Notes: generated from the letters alone by a model not told the origin. A stretch of 64,000 nt of DNA from Bradyrhizobium sp. CCGB12 (GCF_024199845.1 NZ_JANADO010000001.1:5146001-5210000); one strand, 5' to 3'; positions 43,406 through 52,949 are shown, counted from the first letter of the stretch. Program-made: numbers and translations.

Positions 43406-44344
43406 TCAAACATTTGCATAGATGGAATTTTTGATCATGACGAATCCCTTCAGGAGCTCCTGGATGCCAACGTCCAGCGAAATACTGGGTAGATATCCGG
43501 TCTTCTCAACCTTGGCGTTTGAGACGATGTAATTGCGCTGGTCGGGATCGCGACCTACCTTGGCATCCACAAAACAAAACTCAGGAACGAATTTTTGGAT
43601 GTGTTCGCAGAGCTCTTTTTTGGACACGTTTGCGTCTGAAAGGCCAACATTGAAGATTTGGCCCTTCATGCTCTCGAAATTCGCAAGCCCGTGCTCGAAG
43701 ACCCGAGCGACGTCGCGGACATGAATATAGTTGCGCTTGAAATGTCCCTCGAAGAGAACGACGAAACGGTCGTTTGCCGCCCGGTACACGAAGTCGTTAA
43801 CTAGCAGGTCAAGACGCATGCGGGGCGACATTCCGAACACGGTGGCGAGTCGGAAGCTGATTACGTTCGGATGCTCCATCAGCTCGCGTTCAACGGCCAC
43901 CTTGTCGATTGCATACTGCGAGATTGGGCGGAGCGTAGATTCTTCCGTGCAATAGTTGTTCTCGTCGCCGGAGCCATAGGCGCTATTCGTTGTCGGCATG
44001 ATGATCCGCTGATCGCGGGACACATGCTTCAACATCATCGTTATAGCGTCGTGATTGGTAGTCTTGGCTCCAATGGGATCCCGGCTGCACAGCGGAGCTC
44101 CGACCAGTGCCGCGAGAGGAAAAATGACATCGGCCTTCTTCAGGAGCGGCTGCATGGTCTGTTCGCTGCGGATGTCACCCCCAACCACGCTGAAGCCGTC
44201 GTAATGGCAACACTGGTTCAGACTGGACTGCTTGAACATGAAGTTGTCCAGCACGGTTACCTTGTGGCCAGCGTCCAACAGTCGGGGAACCAGAGTTGAT
44301 CCGATATAACCGGCACCGCCAGTCACGAGAATGTTGTAGCTCAT
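43406..44344 (-). CDS. NAD-dependent sugar-nucleotide epimerase/dehydratase
   Basis: A 312-residue extended short-chain dehydrogenase. The NAD loop GGAGYIG lies near residue 9, and the active-site YAIDK (Tyr-x3-Lys) follows QYAI. SAYGSGDEN and NYIHVRDVARVFEHGL are typical of sugar-nucleotide epimerases such as GalE- or RfbB-like enzymes. The reaction cannot be fixed from sequence. It is in line with the gmhA-like and ColD-like genes and could act on the same nucleotide sugar. The start has weak but acceptable purine-rich sequence upstream (GGGGG). Confidence 0.87.
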   Translation of the reverse strand: MSYNILVTGGAGYIGSTLVPRLLDAGHKVTVLDNFMFKQSSLNQCCHYDGFSVVGGDIRSEQTMQPLLKKADVIFPLAALVGAPLCSRDPIGAKTTNHDAITMMLKHVSRDQRIIMPTTNSAYGSGDENNYCTEESTLRPISQYAIDKVAVERELMEHPNVISFRLATVFGMSPRMRLDLLVNDFVYRAANDRFVVLFEGHFKRNYIHVRDVARVFEHGLANFESMKGQIFNVGLSDANVSKKELCEHIQKFVPEFCFVDAKVGRDPDQRNYIVSNAKVEKTGYLPSISLDVGIQELLKGFVMIKNSIYANV

Positions 44345-44394
44345 TGGGGGATTCCCTCGTTACGAATGGCTTTAATTCGATTCTGCAGCGCGCG

Positions 44395-44983
44395 TCACGT
44401 CGATCGGAGCGGAAACATGGCACTCTCTACGCATTCACAGAGTGCGTGCGCAAAGATGATGTGTATTTCTTGAATGGTGCTCGCTGGGTGAGAGCAAGCA
44501 ATAGTCCGCTTCCTCGGCAGCGAGGCCGCCATTGCCGCCCGAGAAGATGATCGTACGAATATTCAGCTTGCGGCAAGTGCGTAGCGCTTCGAGAATGTTT
44601 CTCGAATTGCCGGATGTGGTTATTCCGAGAAAGATGTCCATGGCCGTCGTCTTTCCCTCGATCTGGCGGGAGAAGACCGCATCGAACCCATAGTCGTTTC
44701 CAATCGCGGTCAGGATCGATGTATCGACGGTCAGTGCCTCGGCCGTCAAGGGCGCGCGATCTCGGGCGAGTTTGCTGACAAACTCGGCTGCCAGGTGCTG
44801 GGCATCCGCCGCAGATCCGCTATTTCCGGCGATGTCGAGACGCCCGCCGGACTTGTACGTAGCGATGACGACATCGGCAATTGCTTCGAATACGGCAATC
44901 CGATCCAGATCAGACAGGAGCTTTCGCTTCGCCTCGATCGAGGCGGTCAATCTTGTCAGCGGGGCTGCTCTCGTGGCGGTCAT
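44395..44983 (-). pseudogene. gmhA: Sedoheptulose 7-phosphate isomerase (GmhA), frameshifted near the C-terminus
   Basis: The SIS-domain isomerase reads normally from the ATG at 44983: GGRLDIAGNSGSAADAQHLA, ALTVDTSILTAIGNDYGFD, GITTSGNSRNILEAL and IIFSGGNGGLAAEEADYCL. It should convert sedoheptulose 7-phosphate to a heptose 7-phosphate. After SPSEHH (about 44475-44482) the frame ends early at 44435. In the neighbouring frame the expected tail IQEIHIIFAHALCECVE continues to a stop at 44395. One base has been gained or lost. This may be a real inactivation of the last helix or a sequencing error. Confidence 0.82.
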
Positions 44984-45029
44984 ATCGGCACTCCGATGGG
45001 TTAAGAACCGGATTCCGATACGCCGGCCG

Positions 45030-45108
45030 CGCGACACTGATCGAGGGCCAAGTCAGAAACCGCGGCGTGGAGGCGCGTACTCTTGCCGACCGCCAGGATT
45101 GCTTGCAT
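45030..45108 (-). pseudogene. Possible remnant of a sugar nucleotidyltransferase start
   Basis: The frame from the ATG at 45108 reads MQAILAVGKSTRL, resembling the usual MQAVILAGGKGTRL opening of nucleotidyltransferases such as HddC. It loses similarity within about 15 codons and stops soon after. It lies between gmhA and the ColD-like gene, where a heptose nucleotidyltransferase would be expected. The match is short, so this is tentative. Confidence 0.35.
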
Positions 45109-45119
45109 GGCTGTTAATC

Positions 45120-46292
45120 TCAATTCACCGCGTTGAGGATGGCGCAAATCTCATCGACCTCATCAATTTTAAGGTCGGGAAAATTGCCGATGTAGAAGCC
45201 GAAGAAGTGGATGTGGTCGGTTTGGGGGAATTTCCTGTAGTGCTCCGCCGGGACGAATGATTTCAGATACGGCTGACGAAGCTGGTTGCCTCCGCCCGCG
45301 CTGCCTCTGCGAAACTCGATGCCGGCGGCGCGCATGGCGGACATCAGACGTTCGGCAAGATCCATATCAGGCTGACGCAGCACCAAATTGAAAGCGTAGT
45401 TGCTCGAGCCCTCTGTCTTGAAATTCGTACGGAATTTCTCGGGGTTGATGCGCGATAGGAAACGAAGGAAATTATCTGTCCGACGTGCGACGTTCGCGTC
45501 GAGCCGAGGAAGCTGCCGTCGGCCGAGTATGCCCCCGATCTCGGTATTGCGCACGTTATAGGCGGCGTGAGCAAAGATGAAATCTGGATTCAGATCCGGG
45601 TGAGCTGCAACGTACGATTCCTTGATGGCCGGATCGTTGGCTTCTCGGACCATGCCGTGGGACCGCAACATTCGTGCCGCTTGATAGGCAGCATGATCGT
45701 TGGTGCAAATCATGCCGCCTTCGATGGTCGTCATGTGGTGGGCATAGTAATAGGAGAAGTTCGATATCCAGCCGAAGCTGCCGAGCTTCTTGCCGCGATG
45801 CGTAGCCCCATGAGATTCGCAAACGTCTTCGATCAGCGGAACTCCGACCTTATCGAGATGCCGGATCAGTTCGTCGGTCAGCCCGTCGAAGCCCTGCACG
45901 TGGGTTAGAAATACGGCTCGTGTTCGTTCGGTGATGGCATCGATGATCTTCGTTGCATCCATCGCCAGGGTCGCGGGATCAATGTCGATGAACACCGGCG
46001 TGAAGCCGTTCTGGATCACGGACGCGACGTCCGAAATCCACGTGAGCGGCGGCACGATCACCTCACCACCCTCCGGATGGCGAATCTTCAGAATGGCCAT
46101 CGTCAGGAGATTGGCAGAGGCGCCAGAGTTGACGAATACGCTGTACTTGGTGCCAAGCCACTCATTCCATTCCTGCTCGAACGCGCGGACGTTCGGACCG
46201 TTCGTGAGGACTGGGTCGTCCTGCTTCAAATGCTCGATGAGAGCGTCCAGATCTTCGCGCGCGATATTGTTGCGCATCAGGGGGAATTTCAT
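45120..46292 (-). CDS. ColD-like sugar 3-dehydratase (DegT family, His in place of PLP lysine)
   Basis: A 390-residue DegT/DnrJ-fold enzyme. At the place where aminotransferases carry the PLP-binding lysine, this protein has SYYYAHHMTTIEGG with His185-His186. That change is the hallmark of 3-dehydratases such as ColD (GDP-4-keto-6-deoxymannose 3-dehydratase) and E1/RfbH. Cysteines for the [2Fe-2S] cluster of E1 are absent, so ColD is the better model. Such an enzyme removes the 3-hydroxyl of a 4-keto-6-deoxy sugar nucleotide. It overlaps the transketolase subunit gene by 4 bp, which suggests a shared pathway. Confidence 0.85.
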   Translation of the reverse strand: MKFPLMRNNIAREDLDALIEHLKQDDPVLTNGPNVRAFEQEWNEWLGTKYSVFVNSGASANLLTMAILKIRHPEGGEVIVPPLTWISDVASVIQNGFTPVFIDIDPATLAMDATKIIDAITERTRAVFLTHVQGFDGLTDELIRHLDKVGVPLIEDVCESHGATHRGKKLGSFGWISNFSYYYAHHMTTIEGGMICTNDHAAYQAARMLRSHGMVREANDPAIKESYVAAHPDLNPDFIFAHAAYNVRNTEIGGILGRRQLPRLDANVARRTDNFLRFLSRINPEKFRTNFKTEGSSNYAFNLVLRQPDMDLAERLMSAMRAAGIEFRRGSAGGGNQLRQPYLKSFVPAEHYRKFPQTDHIHFFGFYIGNFPDLKIDEVDEICAILNAVN

Positions 46293-47284
46293 TGGGGGCG
46301 ACCACCGTTCAGGGGAGGGAGAGTCTTCGAGGATGAAGCCAAAATTTGAAGCACGCGCTTCGTCACCACGTCGGGGCCTATGCCAACTTGCTCATGCAAT
46401 TCGGCACGCGATCCGAGCTCGAAGCGGTAGCCGCCCTCAACTCCGATGTTGAGCAGCTTGGCGTCGAGCGCGCTATGTCCGAGGAAATTGTAGAGCAGAG
46501 CGTCGAGGCCGCCGCGGCCTGCGAATCCCTCCTCCATGCTGACGATGGTTTGATACGGCGATAGCTCGTCGTACAGAGCTTCCGTGGAAAAGCGCGCAAG
46601 GTCGAATAAGTCAACGAGGCCGACTTCGACTCCTACTTCGCGTAGCCGGTCGGCGACGATCAATGCAGTGTGTACCATGTAGCCCGTGGCTACGAGACAG
46701 ATCTTCTGGCCGCGTCGGTGAACATGAAATCCCTTCGTGACATCCGGCGGACCGTCCGCATACAGGACGGGCAGTACCTGCGCATCGAGACGAAGATATT
46801 TGGGGCCAATCTTGGCACATATTCCGAAAAGCTGTTCCGCGGTGATGTGATCGGATGGTGAGAGCACCTGGAAGTTCGGCAGCCCGCGCATCAGCGTAAT
46901 ATCCTCGTAACACTGGTGCGTTGGACCGGACACGACATAGCTGTAACCTGCACCGACGCCGATCAGATTGACATTCATCGGGCGAACCTCGGACAGGAGA
47001 GCCAGGCTCACCCTGATCTGCTCGAAGCAGCGCATCGTGATGAAAGGGGCGATCGCGTAGGCGAAAACCTTGTAGCCTTCGAGCGCAAGTCCCGAGGAAA
47101 CGTTGATCAGATTTTGTTCGGCTACGCCGACATTCACAAACCTCGCGGGATGGTCGGCGCGAATGCGATCCAGCACCGGGGACCCAAAGTCGGCAGAGAC
47201 GAAGAAAATCTTCGGATCGTGGGCCATGGCCCGATGTATCTGATCCAACAGCGCATCGCGCATCGCTCGCGGTTTAACGCTCAT
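46289..47284 (-). CDS. Transketolase C-terminal subunit (split transketolase)
   Basis: A 331-residue protein with the pyrimidine-binding and C-terminal domains of a transketolase. VSADFGSPVLDRIRADHPARFVNVGVAEQNLINVSSGLA contains the conserved Glu that activates thiamine diphosphate. Together with the gene just upstream it makes a two-polypeptide enzyme moving two-carbon units. It overlaps its partner by 11 bp and the ColD-like gene by 4 bp, so all three are co-translated. The location in a polysaccharide locus points to sugar synthesis rather than central metabolism. Confidence 0.9.
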   Translation of the reverse strand: MSVKPRAMRDALLDQIHRAMAHDPKIFFVSADFGSPVLDRIRADHPARFVNVGVAEQNLINVSSGLALEGYKVFAYAIAPFITMRCFEQIRVSLALLSEVRPMNVNLIGVGAGYSYVVSGPTHQCYEDITLMRGLPNFQVLSPSDHITAEQLFGICAKIGPKYLRLDAQVLPVLYADGPPDVTKGFHVHRRGQKICLVATGYMVHTALIVADRLREVGVEVGLVDLFDLARFSTEALYDELSPYQTIVSMEEGFAGRGGLDALLYNFLGHSALDAKLLNIGVEGGYRFELGSRAELHEQVGIGPDVVTKRVLQILASSSKTLPPLNGGRPQ

Positions 47285-48098
47285 CGGAGGCCTTCAGGAG
47301 TTCGTCGAGAAGTTCAGCTTTCGGCGCCATAATGTGAGAAAGAGCCTCATTTTCCAGGCCGGGAACGCCGCGTCCTTTCAGCGTTCGTGCGACGAGTGCC
47401 TTCGGTCGCCCGCTGTTGATCGCTTTCAGGCTCAACAGCTGCTCTTGCACGGCCAGCACATCGTGACCATCGACCTCGACGCATTGCCATCCAAATGCCT
47501 CGAGTCGCTTCACGAGCCCGGCGTGGGAAACGATGTCATCGGTGAAGCCGAGCATCGCAATGCTGTTGTTGTCGACGATGAGGTGAAGATTGTCGAGCTC
47601 ATGCTGGGATGCAAACATGATAGCTTCCCAATTGGCGCCTTCATGCAGCTCGCCGTCTCCGCAGACCACGAAGACGCTCTGGTTCGAGCCGCCGCGCTTT
47701 AGCCCCAGAGCCATTCCCGCTCCGACACCGAGACCATGGCCCAGAGACCCATTAACGGTTTCGTAACCGGGAATGATGGGATCGGGAATCCCGCCCAGAA
47801 TGCCGCCGGCCTTGCATACGCGATCAAGCTCGGCGGCCGGGAAAAAGCCGAGATCTGCCAGGATCGGGTACATGCAGATCGAACCATGTCCCTTGCTGAT
47901 CACGCAACGATCGCGACCATCCCATCGGGGATTGGTGGGCTCGATAATCAGAACGCCCCCATAATACAGGGCGACGAAAATTTCGATGGAAGACAGTGAG
48001 GATGCGATGCGTGTCTCGGGCGCGCGACGGTGCACTGACAAGGTCTCCCTCCAGACCCAGTTCGCCTTGTCACGCAGGTTGACGCTATTGCTGATCAA
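47274..48098 (-). CDS. Transketolase N-terminal subunit (split transketolase)
   Basis: A 274-residue protein corresponding to the thiamine-diphosphate-binding part of transketolase. The motif GDGELHEGANWEAIMFAS then LIVDNN is the GDG-x(25-30)-N signature. SKGHGSICMYPILADLG and GSLGHGLGVGAGMALG carry conserved active-site His residues. It pairs with the C-terminal subunit gene, overlapping it by 11 bp. Split forms are frequent in surface-sugar clusters. Possible roles are making sedoheptulose 7-phosphate for GmhA or adding two carbons to a keto sugar. Confidence 0.9.
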   Translation of the reverse strand: MISNSVNLRDKANWVWRETLSVHRRAPETRIASSLSSIEIFVALYYGGVLIIEPTNPRWDGRDRCVISKGHGSICMYPILADLGFFPAAELDRVCKAGGILGGIPDPIIPGYETVNGSLGHGLGVGAGMALGLKRGGSNQSVFVVCGDGELHEGANWEAIMFASQHELDNLHLIVDNNSIAMLGFTDDIVSHAGLVKRLEAFGWQCVEVDGHDVLAVQEQLLSLKAINSGRPKALVARTLKGRGVPGLENEALSHIMAPKAELLDELLKASDER

Positions 48099-48241
48099 GA
48101 CACGGCCTCACTTGGAGTACACTGGTGGGGGCACACTGCGGACTGACCGGGTCGGAGCATGCCTTTCGAGACGGGGACGGTGAAGCCGCACGCATGCAGG
48201 TCCGCGAAGTTCGATGGAGAAAGCCGTTTCCGTCATGATGA

Positions 48242-49309
48242 TCATAAGCCGTTCGGTTGATAAAGGACTACGCGGCTGCCGGAGTCTTCGAAATCGAAGG
48301 GCACGTGAATCAAACTCTTCAGTCTTTCGCGGATTGCCGCGTGCCGCTCGGGTTTGGCGAAAAGAAGCATGAAGCCGCCACCGCCCGCGCCGAGCAGCTT
48401 TCCACCGATCGCTCCGGCGTCACGCGCGGCTTCATAGATCGCGTCGATCTCGTCGGTTGTCACCTTGTCCGACAAGGTTCGCTTGGCGAGCCAGGCTTCA
48501 TGCAGGAGTTCCCCGAATGCTTCGATCGGGAGCGAGCGATTTACGAAGATCTCAACGCCTTCGTCCACCATCAGGCGCATACGCTTGAGCCGCGCCGCAC
48601 TGGCTGCCATGTTGTCGAGCTGGGACTTTGCTACCTCGGAGGAAAAGCGTGAAAACCCCGTGAAGCAGAGCATCAGATAGGACTTGAGCTGGGCCTTGCG
48701 TTCGGGCGAAGCGATGACCGGCGACACGTCGAATGTACCGTCTGCCCGGAACCTGACATAGTTCATGCCGCCGTAGGCGGCGATGACCTGATCCTGGCAT
48801 CCTACGTTCTCGTGAAGCATTTTCTGCTCGATATGGATCGCAGTCTTCGCCAAGGCGTCTTTATTCGACATGTTGCCGCGCAGCGCTTGCACGGCATGAA
48901 GCAAGCCCACGGTGAAGGAGGAGCTCGATCCAAGTCCTGATCGGGCGGGAAGGTCGCCGTCATGATGGATTTCGAGCCCTTCGGTCACGCCTTCGTGCTG
49001 TAGCGTCGCGCGTACCGCCGGATGCTTAATCTGGTCGATGTTCGAGACGTTCTCGATGATCGAGTAAACGATTCGATGCTTGTGCTCGAAAAATGGCGGG
49101 AGCCGTCGGCACGTAATGTAGCAGTATTTGTCGATTGCAGTCGCGAGTACGGCACCGCCATGTTCCTGGATCCAGGCGGGGTAGTCTGTACCCCCGCCAA
49201 AGAAGGAAACACGGTACGGGGTCCTGGTGATGATCACTGTGGAACTCGCGCGGCTAGTCTGCGAAGGCGGACCTGACTCAAGGGAACAGCATGGATTGCC
49301 ACTGCTCAA
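48242..49309 (-). CDS. GHMP sugar kinase, heptose 7-phosphate kinase-like (HddA type)
   Basis: A 355-residue GHMP-superfamily kinase. FFGGGTDYPAWIQEHGG opens the fold, the ATP loop is ARSGLGSSSSFTVGLLHA, and KLLGAGGGGFMLLFA is the C-terminal motif. It most resembles D-glycero-D-manno-heptose 7-phosphate 1-kinase, which follows GmhA in GDP-heptose synthesis. The start is doubtful: a TTG at 49309 overlaps the upstream stop (TTGA), while a GTG at 49237 begins exactly where homology starts (IITRTPYRVSFFGGG). The 142 bp between this gene and the transketolase hold nothing. Confidence 0.85.
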   Translation of the reverse strand: MSSGNPCCSLESGPPSQTSRASSTVIITRTPYRVSFFGGGTDYPAWIQEHGGAVLATAIDKYCYITCRRLPPFFEHKHRIVYSIIENVSNIDQIKHPAVRATLQHEGVTEGLEIHHDGDLPARSGLGSSSSFTVGLLHAVQALRGNMSNKDALAKTAIHIEQKMLHENVGCQDQVIAAYGGMNYVRFRADGTFDVSPVIASPERKAQLKSYLMLCFTGFSRFSSEVAKSQLDNMAASAARLKRMRLMVDEGVEIFVNRSLPIEAFGELLHEAWLAKRTLSDKVTTDEIDAIYEAARDAGAIGGKLLGAGGGGFMLLFAKPERHAAIRERLKSLIHVPFDFEDSGSRVVLYQPNGL

Positions 49310-50829
49310 TCACCCAACAATTTCCGCTTGAGCCGGATTTCCGACATCTGTTCGATGTTGCGACGTTCGATCGTGCCGAACTTTCTTTCGACGAGCGCGA
49401 GGTACGACGGATCTCTGAAATAGGTCTGCCACGCCTCGTCGCGAAACTTCAGGACCTCCGCGGCCGAAAGATACTTCGTTCGCATCGGCACGCTCTCGTA
49501 CGAAAGAAACGCAAATTCTTCGAACTTCTGTGGCAGCTCCCATCCGCTCGAGCGAGCGGTGTAATAGAGCGGGCTGCCGGGCAAGGCTTGGCAAGGATAC
49601 ATATTCGCCATCTCGGTGTTCAGCTCGAGGGCGAGACCCAGGGTCTCTTGCATCGTCTCGTTGGTGTCCTCCGGAAATCCGAATATGTAGTTGCTGATGA
49701 TGTTGATGTCTGAATCGTGGATCGTCTTGCACACGTCCCGAATATTGACTTCCCGGAATGTTCCTTTCGAGACCTCCTGACGGACCATTTGGTTCCCTGC
49801 TTCGATGCCCAGCGCGAGCCAGTTGACCCCTGCCTGCTTGAATTTGTCCAGGACGTTCGCCCGAACGGTATCGATGCGGGAGTAGGTCCACATGTTGAAT
49901 CCATAGCCCGACTGTATGCAGTCATCGAGGATAGGCGTGTAGTATTTTCGGTTCAGGAAGAACATCTCGTCGCTGATGCGCAAGGTCTTGACGCCCATAT
50001 CGGCGAGCTTACGCATTTCGCGGGCGACCCATTGCGGGCTCCAGAAGCGCATTCCGCGCGAATGCGAAGCATCCGTCCCGTCGTCATTGTTGACGCGGTT
50101 CACAATGTTGATCATGCAGAAATTGCAGGCGAACTGACATCCAAGCGATGTGTAGATTGCAGCGAATGGAGTTCGTTTGTCGTGGCTGAACCCGGCATGC
50201 CAGAAGTGCGCGCGATAGAGGTCGAGCGGTCTTTCGTGATAAGGAAGCAGGTCCCAGGCGTAGCCGGGAAGATCGACATCCATGCGGTCTTGCGGGACGA
50301 TTTGTTCGGGCGGATTCAAGATGAGCTCTTGCGCGGCCCCATTTGAAACCTTGTATCCTATTCCTTTGATGGTCCGAAGATCGCTCCTCAGATTGGATCG
50401 AAGGAGATTATGCAGTGCATAGACGCCCTCGTTGAGCAGGACGATATCAACGCAAGTGTAAGCGAGAACCTCCTTTGGAAGTGCGCTGGTGTGCGAGCCG
50501 ACAAAGCAGATGGGAGTTCCGACGCCGGCCGCCTTGAGCGCGTTCGATAGATCGACGGCGCCGATCATGCTCGTTGTGCCGGAGTTCGGGTTCTGCCCGT
50601 ACAACACCATCACGATCAGGCGCGGCTTCGCGTCCTGAATGCGCGTCACCGTGCTTTGCAATGACAGACGTTCCGCGTCGCTGTCGAGAATTCCGACCTC
50701 AAATCCCTTCGCTCGGCAGGACTCCGCAAGCAAGAGCGACCAAGTCGGCGGTTCGATAGCCGAAAATGTCTTTGCGAGCTCTTGATAGGCCTTTGCTGAC
50801 GAGTCCGGCGTTACGAAAAGTGCGTCCAT
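49306..50829 (-). CDS. B12-binding radical SAM protein
   Basis: A 507-residue enzyme. An N-terminal cobalamin-binding-like Rossmann domain spans about residues 1-180. The radical SAM domain starts with SLGCQFACNFCMIN, a CX3CX2C motif for the [4Fe-4S] cluster. GIEAGNQMVRQEVSKGTF and FGFPEDTNETMQETL are typical later motifs. It may methylate, rearrange or otherwise modify a sugar or lipid; the substrate cannot be read. The start at 50829 is preferred because GGGG lies 7 bp upstream and the cobalamin domain begins there. It overlaps the kinase gene by 4 bp if the TTG start is used. Confidence 0.88.
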   Translation of the reverse strand: MDALFVTPDSSAKAYQELAKTFSAIEPPTWSLLLAESCRAKGFEVGILDSDAERLSLQSTVTRIQDAKPRLIVMVLYGQNPNSGTTSMIGAVDLSNALKAAGVGTPICFVGSHTSALPKEVLAYTCVDIVLLNEGVYALHNLLRSNLRSDLRTIKGIGYKVSNGAAQELILNPPEQIVPQDRMDVDLPGYAWDLLPYHERPLDLYRAHFWHAGFSHDKRTPFAAIYTSLGCQFACNFCMINIVNRVNNDDGTDASHSRGMRFWSPQWVAREMRKLADMGVKTLRISDEMFFLNRKYYTPILDDCIQSGYGFNMWTYSRIDTVRANVLDKFKQAGVNWLALGIEAGNQMVRQEVSKGTFREVNIRDVCKTIHDSDINIISNYIFGFPEDTNETMQETLGLALELNTEMANMYPCQALPGSPLYYTARSSGWELPQKFEEFAFLSYESVPMRTKYLSAAEVLKFRDEAWQTYFRDPSYLALVERKFGTIERRNIEQMSEIRLKRKLLGD

Positions 50830-51049
50830 CCGCTGTCCCCAACTTCTGGGCGCCGTATATATGGAATCCATTTTGGAAACAACCATTTGGGGTGAAAGAT
50901 AAGCCGATCAACCCGACGCGAATCGGTCAGAATGCCGCTTCAGGTCCATTCATGAAACCCATTGTTCCGACTGGTGGGCGATGAACATTTCGCCCTGGCC
51001 GGTGCCCTCAGCGAACGTGTGGGCTAACTTGGGCTAAATTGGCCTCGGT

Positions 51050-51922
51050 TCAGGCTACGTTGAAGATTCTGCTGAAATAGTACCTTGTCACTAGCCAGGC
51101 AAAAAGATACGCTCTCCATTTGATCGGTAAATCCGAATCAAACAGGAAACTGCGTAGGCAGAGCGAAATGATCGAAAAGAGTCCCGGAGATGGGCATCCC
51201 GCTCGTCGCGGAGACGGGGCGGACGCGAGGGCCGTATTCGCGATCAAGGCGTCCAATCGGTCGGCCTCGAGCCGGCGCGCTTCTCGAAGAGCTATGAAGG
51301 TGAGGTCGTCTCCAAATCGGGAGCGATCGGTATAGGTCGCGTCGAGCGCTTCGGGATGGTTGCGATAATGGAGGTGCTCGAAAACGAGGTCCTCCTCGTA
51401 CATGATCCGTTGATGGCCACGTTTCTGCAAGCGCTTGAAGATGTCCATCAAGTGCACATCGATGAAGGCGCCCTTGTACTCGACGGGATAGGGTACAGCA
51501 GGCGGGAGCCAAGCCCGGCGCGATAGGATCGGAAAGGTGCACAGACGGGCCCCTTTCAACAGATCGTTCCCATAAGCCAGGTAGATCCCATCCGGATAGC
51601 GAGCATCGAGTTCACGTACCTTGTCGTCCCATCCCTTGGTTCGGACGACGATGTCATCGTTGACGGCAATGGTGATATCGCCGGTAGCATGCTGGAAACA
51701 AATCGAATTGTAAGCGCCCATCGTCTGACGAGGAACGATGACGGTCCTCAGGGAAAGTTGGCTGAACGTAATCCCGTGGCTGCCGGTGTCATCGTCGTCG
51801 ACGCACAGGATGATCTCGATGAGTTCGGGATGCGTGCTCTCTGCCACCACGCTGCGAAGGAAACGCTCGACGAGCGTAGGCCGTCCGCGAGTCGGCAGCA
51901 GCAGAGAGATTCGCTTTTTCAT
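51050..51922 (-). CDS. Glycosyltransferase, GT2-like
   Basis: A 290-residue protein with a GT-A fold. ISLLLPTRGRPTLVERFLRSV begins the nucleotide-binding half. The acidic motif ILCVDDDDTG and a second DITIAVNDDIVV follow. The last about 40 residues are hydrophobic and basic, suggesting membrane attachment. Donor and acceptor are unknown. It lies between the radical SAM gene and the ABC exporter in the same direction, consistent with assembly of the exported polysaccharide. A 277-bp gap without a gene separates it from the exporter. Confidence 0.82.
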   Translation of the reverse strand: MKKRISLLLPTRGRPTLVERFLRSVVAESTHPELIEIILCVDDDDTGSHGITFSQLSLRTVIVPRQTMGAYNSICFQHATGDITIAVNDDIVVRTKGWDDKVRELDARYPDGIYLAYGNDLLKGARLCTFPILSRRAWLPPAVPYPVEYKGAFIDVHLMDIFKRLQKRGHQRIMYEEDLVFEHLHYRNHPEALDATYTDRSRFGDDLTFIALREARRLEADRLDALIANTALASAPSPRRAGCPSPGLFSIISLCLRSFLFDSDLPIKWRAYLFAWLVTRYYFSRIFNVA

Positions 51923-52199
51923 CTACGTCCCAGTCCTGGCGCCGCATGGGGATGGCGCCCAGAATGTAGCTTTGTGGGGGGAGTGTGACCACAATGCAAG
52001 CTGTTTGCGCCGGAGTTCCGTCTGTGTCCGATGCGCATGCCATCGTGCGGGAACTGAGCCCCGCTGCCGAAGTCTCCCTCGAACTGGCTCATGCCTGTGC
52101 AGTCCGAGTCGGTCGCGCTGGGTCTCGATCCAGCGCAGGTTCGTCATGAACGTCGATGCGCCCGCTTACGGAGTGTATCCAGTCTATTCAAGGCGCTCC

Positions 52200-52949
52200 T
52201 CAAGCTTTGTGAAGGGATTCAACAATGGCTAATTGATACGATCGGGCCACGGTCGCGATCGGTCCCTGTTCGACCAGCTTGCCTTCATGTAACCAGATGC
52301 CCTCCACGCAAAGTTTTTGCAGACTCTCTAGATCGTGCGAAGCGACGATCAATGTACCTCCGCAGGCCGTATAATTGGCCAAGTAGTCTGCACATTTGGC
52401 CTGGAAAGCTGCATCGCCGACGGCGAGAATCTCGTCGATCAACAGGACGTCCCGGTCTGCGTGCGCCAAAACTGCGAAAGCCAATCGGGCCGACATGCCG
52501 GCAGAGTAGGCCCGCATTGGCAGGTCGATCGCGGGCCCAAGCTCCGAAAACGCGACGATCGAATCGAATTTGCGTTTGATCTCATTGATCCGAAGGCCGA
52601 GAATCGAGCCGTTCAAGAAAATGTTTTCTCGCCCGGTGAGATCGGGATGGCAGCCCGATCCCAGCTCCAGCATCGCACCAATGCGTCCACTGCGCGCGAT
52701 GGCGCCTCGATCCTCCTTGATCGTTCCGAGAACCAAGCTCAGCAGAGTGCTTTTGCCGGTGCCGTTATGCCCAATGATCCCAAGAGATCGTCCTGCGTCT
52801 ACCTTGAAGGTGATGTCTTGCAGCGCCCAGCTTCGCGCGAAGCGCCCCTCTTGGGCCGCCACTCGCTTGCCGACCAACCGCTCTTTGATGCCGAGCATCG
52901 GCTGATTGTGATAGGTTTTCCAAACCTCATTTACCGTGACAACTGGCAT
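52200..52949 (-). CDS. Polysaccharide ABC exporter, ATP-binding subunit (Wzt/KpsT-like)
   Basis: A 249-residue ATPase. Walker A is GHNGTGKST, the ABC signature is AYSAGMSARLAFAV, and Walker B is DVLLIDEILAVGDAAF. The C-terminal carbohydrate-binding extension of long Wzt proteins is absent, so it is of the short type. The ATG at 52949 overlaps the stop of the permease gene by one base (ATGA-type junction), which fixes the start. With the permease it should export an O-antigen or capsule-like chain across the inner membrane. Confidence 0.93.
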   Translation of the reverse strand: MPVVTVNEVWKTYHNQPMLGIKERLVGKRVAAQEGRFARSWALQDITFKVDAGRSLGIIGHNGTGKSTLLSLVLGTIKEDRGAIARSGRIGAMLELGSGCHPDLTGRENIFLNGSILGLRINEIKRKFDSIVAFSELGPAIDLPMRAYSAGMSARLAFAVLAHADRDVLLIDEILAVGDAAFQAKCADYLANYTACGGTLIVASHDLESLQKLCVEGIWLHEGKLVEQGPIATVARSYQLAIVESLHKA

